Below, piece after piece: positions 4,861-5,771 of a stretch of 5,771 nt of DNA. The translations under genes and the position numbers were made by a program. The notes beneath the pieces are model-generated. The model saw only the letters and a list, made by a program, of their open reading frames with translations, searched no databases and had not been told where the DNA came from. How positions within the stretch are numbered: the first letter of the stretch is position 1; each line of letters opens with the position of its first letter. The stretch comes from an uncultured Burkholderiales bacterium (GTDB lineage: Bacteria > Pseudomonadota > Gammaproteobacteria > Burkholderiales > Burkholderiaceae_C): assembly GCA_903887655.1 (NCBI GenBank), contig CAISQQ010000363.1, positions 1 through 5,771 on the forward strand, written 5' to 3'.

Positions 4861-5739
4861 TTAACCGACGAAGGGATGGCTCAGGTAATCCAACTGACGG
4901 GCAATGTAGGACTTCAAGGCCAACAGCCCGCGATGCATGTTCTCGCTGGGCTTGACCAAGCCGGGGTTGATAAAAATGTGGGGCGCGTGGGGCAATACCA
5001 TCATCTCAACTTGCCCGCCGGCTGCCGAATAAGCCTGCACAAATTCCGCTGCACGCTCGTTGGTGAATCCAGGCAGCACATCGCCACCGGCTTGAATCAG
5101 CAGCAGAGCGGGGTGATGCAAATTATCAGCGCTTTGTAGCAGATGAATGGGGCTTTCATTTTTCACGCCAGCGATGCCCCCAAAATAATTCACCAAATCA
5201 AAAGCGTCAACGGCGTTGGCGTGACTGGGCGATGGATCACAGACGGTTGCGAGCAAGTCATAACCACAGCCACTGCAAATCACATAATCGAGTGTGGCGT
5301 CAACAGGCAAAGCGTCCATTGCCGTCAAGTAAGCGGGAAAATGGGGTCGCAGACCAGCCAGTAAAATTTGATGGCCACCGCTTGAAAAGCCCAAACCACC
5401 CATGCCTTGGGCAGTGGCGTTGAAGTCAGAAGCGTGTGCTTTGAACCACCGAATGCCATAGTTGATGTCTTGCATGGCCGCGGGGTGCTCGGCTTGCCCT
5501 TTGAGCCGAAAATCCAAGGAAGCCACCACAAGTCCGTGCCGGGCCAACTCCAAATCAACGGGTCGGTTTCTCATTCGATCGTATCGATTCCAGCCCCCAC
5601 CATGCAAATCGATGAGGATGGGAAAGGGCCCCTCGCCTTGCGGCTCGTACACATGGCTGAGGAGGACGTGTCCATCCACATCGCGGTACGCCACATCGCG
5701 CTCGAGGACTTCATAATTGACGGTGAGATCGTATTTCAT
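4861..5739 (-). CDS. alpha/beta hydrolase fold esterase (HGGGW / GFSSG type)
   Basis: This 292-residue serine hydrolase has no signal peptide, so it is probably a cytoplasmic carboxylesterase or related acyl hydrolase. The oxyanion-hole motif HGGGW is at residues 46-50. The nucleophile elbow GFSSG places the catalytic serine at S119. D220 in QAGGD is the likely acid, and H254 in LPHAPHIFIN the likely base (H251 is the alternative). The arrangement, with LDFRLKGQAEHPAAMQDINYGIRW between oxyanion hole and nucleophile, matches the hormone-sensitive-lipase and BD-FAE-like groups, which favour short acyl or aromatic esters. The ATG at 5739 is the only reasonable start: an in-frame TAA lies five codons upstream. 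Only a weak GAG-containing Shine-Dalgarno sequence is seen. It is convergent with the second Bug gene and its promoter lies at or beyond the window edge. Substrate unknown; a role in the same catabolic region is inferred from position only. Confidence 0.88.
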   Translation of the reverse strand: MKYDLTVNYEVLERDVAYRDVDGHVLLSHVYEPQGEGPFPILIDLHGGGWNRYDRMRNRPVDLELARHGLVVASLDFRLKGQAEHPAAMQDINYGIRWFKAHASDFNATAQGMGGLGFSSGGHQILLAGLRPHFPAYLTAMDALPVDATLDYVICSGCGYDLLATVCDPSPSHANAVDAFDLVNYFGGIAGVKNESPIHLLQSADNLHHPALLLIQAGGDVLPGFTNERAAEFVQAYSAAGGQVEMMVLPHAPHIFINPGLVKPSENMHRGLLALKSYIARQLDYLSHPFVG

Positions 5740-5771
5740 GGTTTTACACTCAGGTTATTGAAATTCACGGG

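Overview
The window looks like an accessory catabolic region of a betaproteobacterium, most likely of the order Burkholderiales (Comamonadaceae-like). The main reason is two separate Bug-family (TctC-like) periplasmic solute-binding proteins in under 6 kb, since this family is massively expanded in that group. The moderately high G+C and the Tat and Sec signal peptides fit. The genus assignment is inference. No rRNA, tRNA, CRISPR, transposase or phage gene was seen.

Layout. (1) Bases 1-2169, + strand: the 3' part of a Bug receptor gene cut by the window edge, then a TfdA-like Fe(II)/2-oxoglutarate dioxygenase 47 nt later, then a small secreted four-cysteine protein of unknown function 25 nt after that. 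The short gaps suggest one operon that starts outside the window. (2) Bases 2262-3434, - strand: a Tat-exported amidohydrolase of the ACMSD/6-methylsalicylate decarboxylase type, convergent with the first block. (3) Bases 3435-3788: a 354-nt divergent intergenic region with several inverted repeats and a degenerate pentamer repeat. It is the richest regulatory stretch in the window. (4) Bases 3789-4808, + strand: a complete second Bug receptor. (5) Bases 4861-5739, - strand: a cytoplasmic alpha/beta hydrolase of the HGGGW/GxSxG esterase type, convergent with the second Bug gene.

How they may work together (inference): two periplasmic receptors capture small organic acids. An exported metal-dependent amidohydrolase could decarboxylate or hydrolyse a carboxylated substrate outside the cytoplasm. 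The 2-oxoglutarate dioxygenase could cleave an ether or hydroxylate a carboxylate, and the esterase could open or release an ester. Together this resembles uptake and peripheral breakdown of an aromatic or aryloxy acid. No transporter membrane subunit (TctA/TctB), transcription regulator or ring-cleavage enzyme is present, so the substrate cannot be named. Nothing here proves a new system. The most interesting items are the close TfdA relative in a Bug operon, the Tat amidohydrolase with a cysteine-rich leader, the unknown secreted protein with an open frame past its stop, and the structured divergent promoter region.
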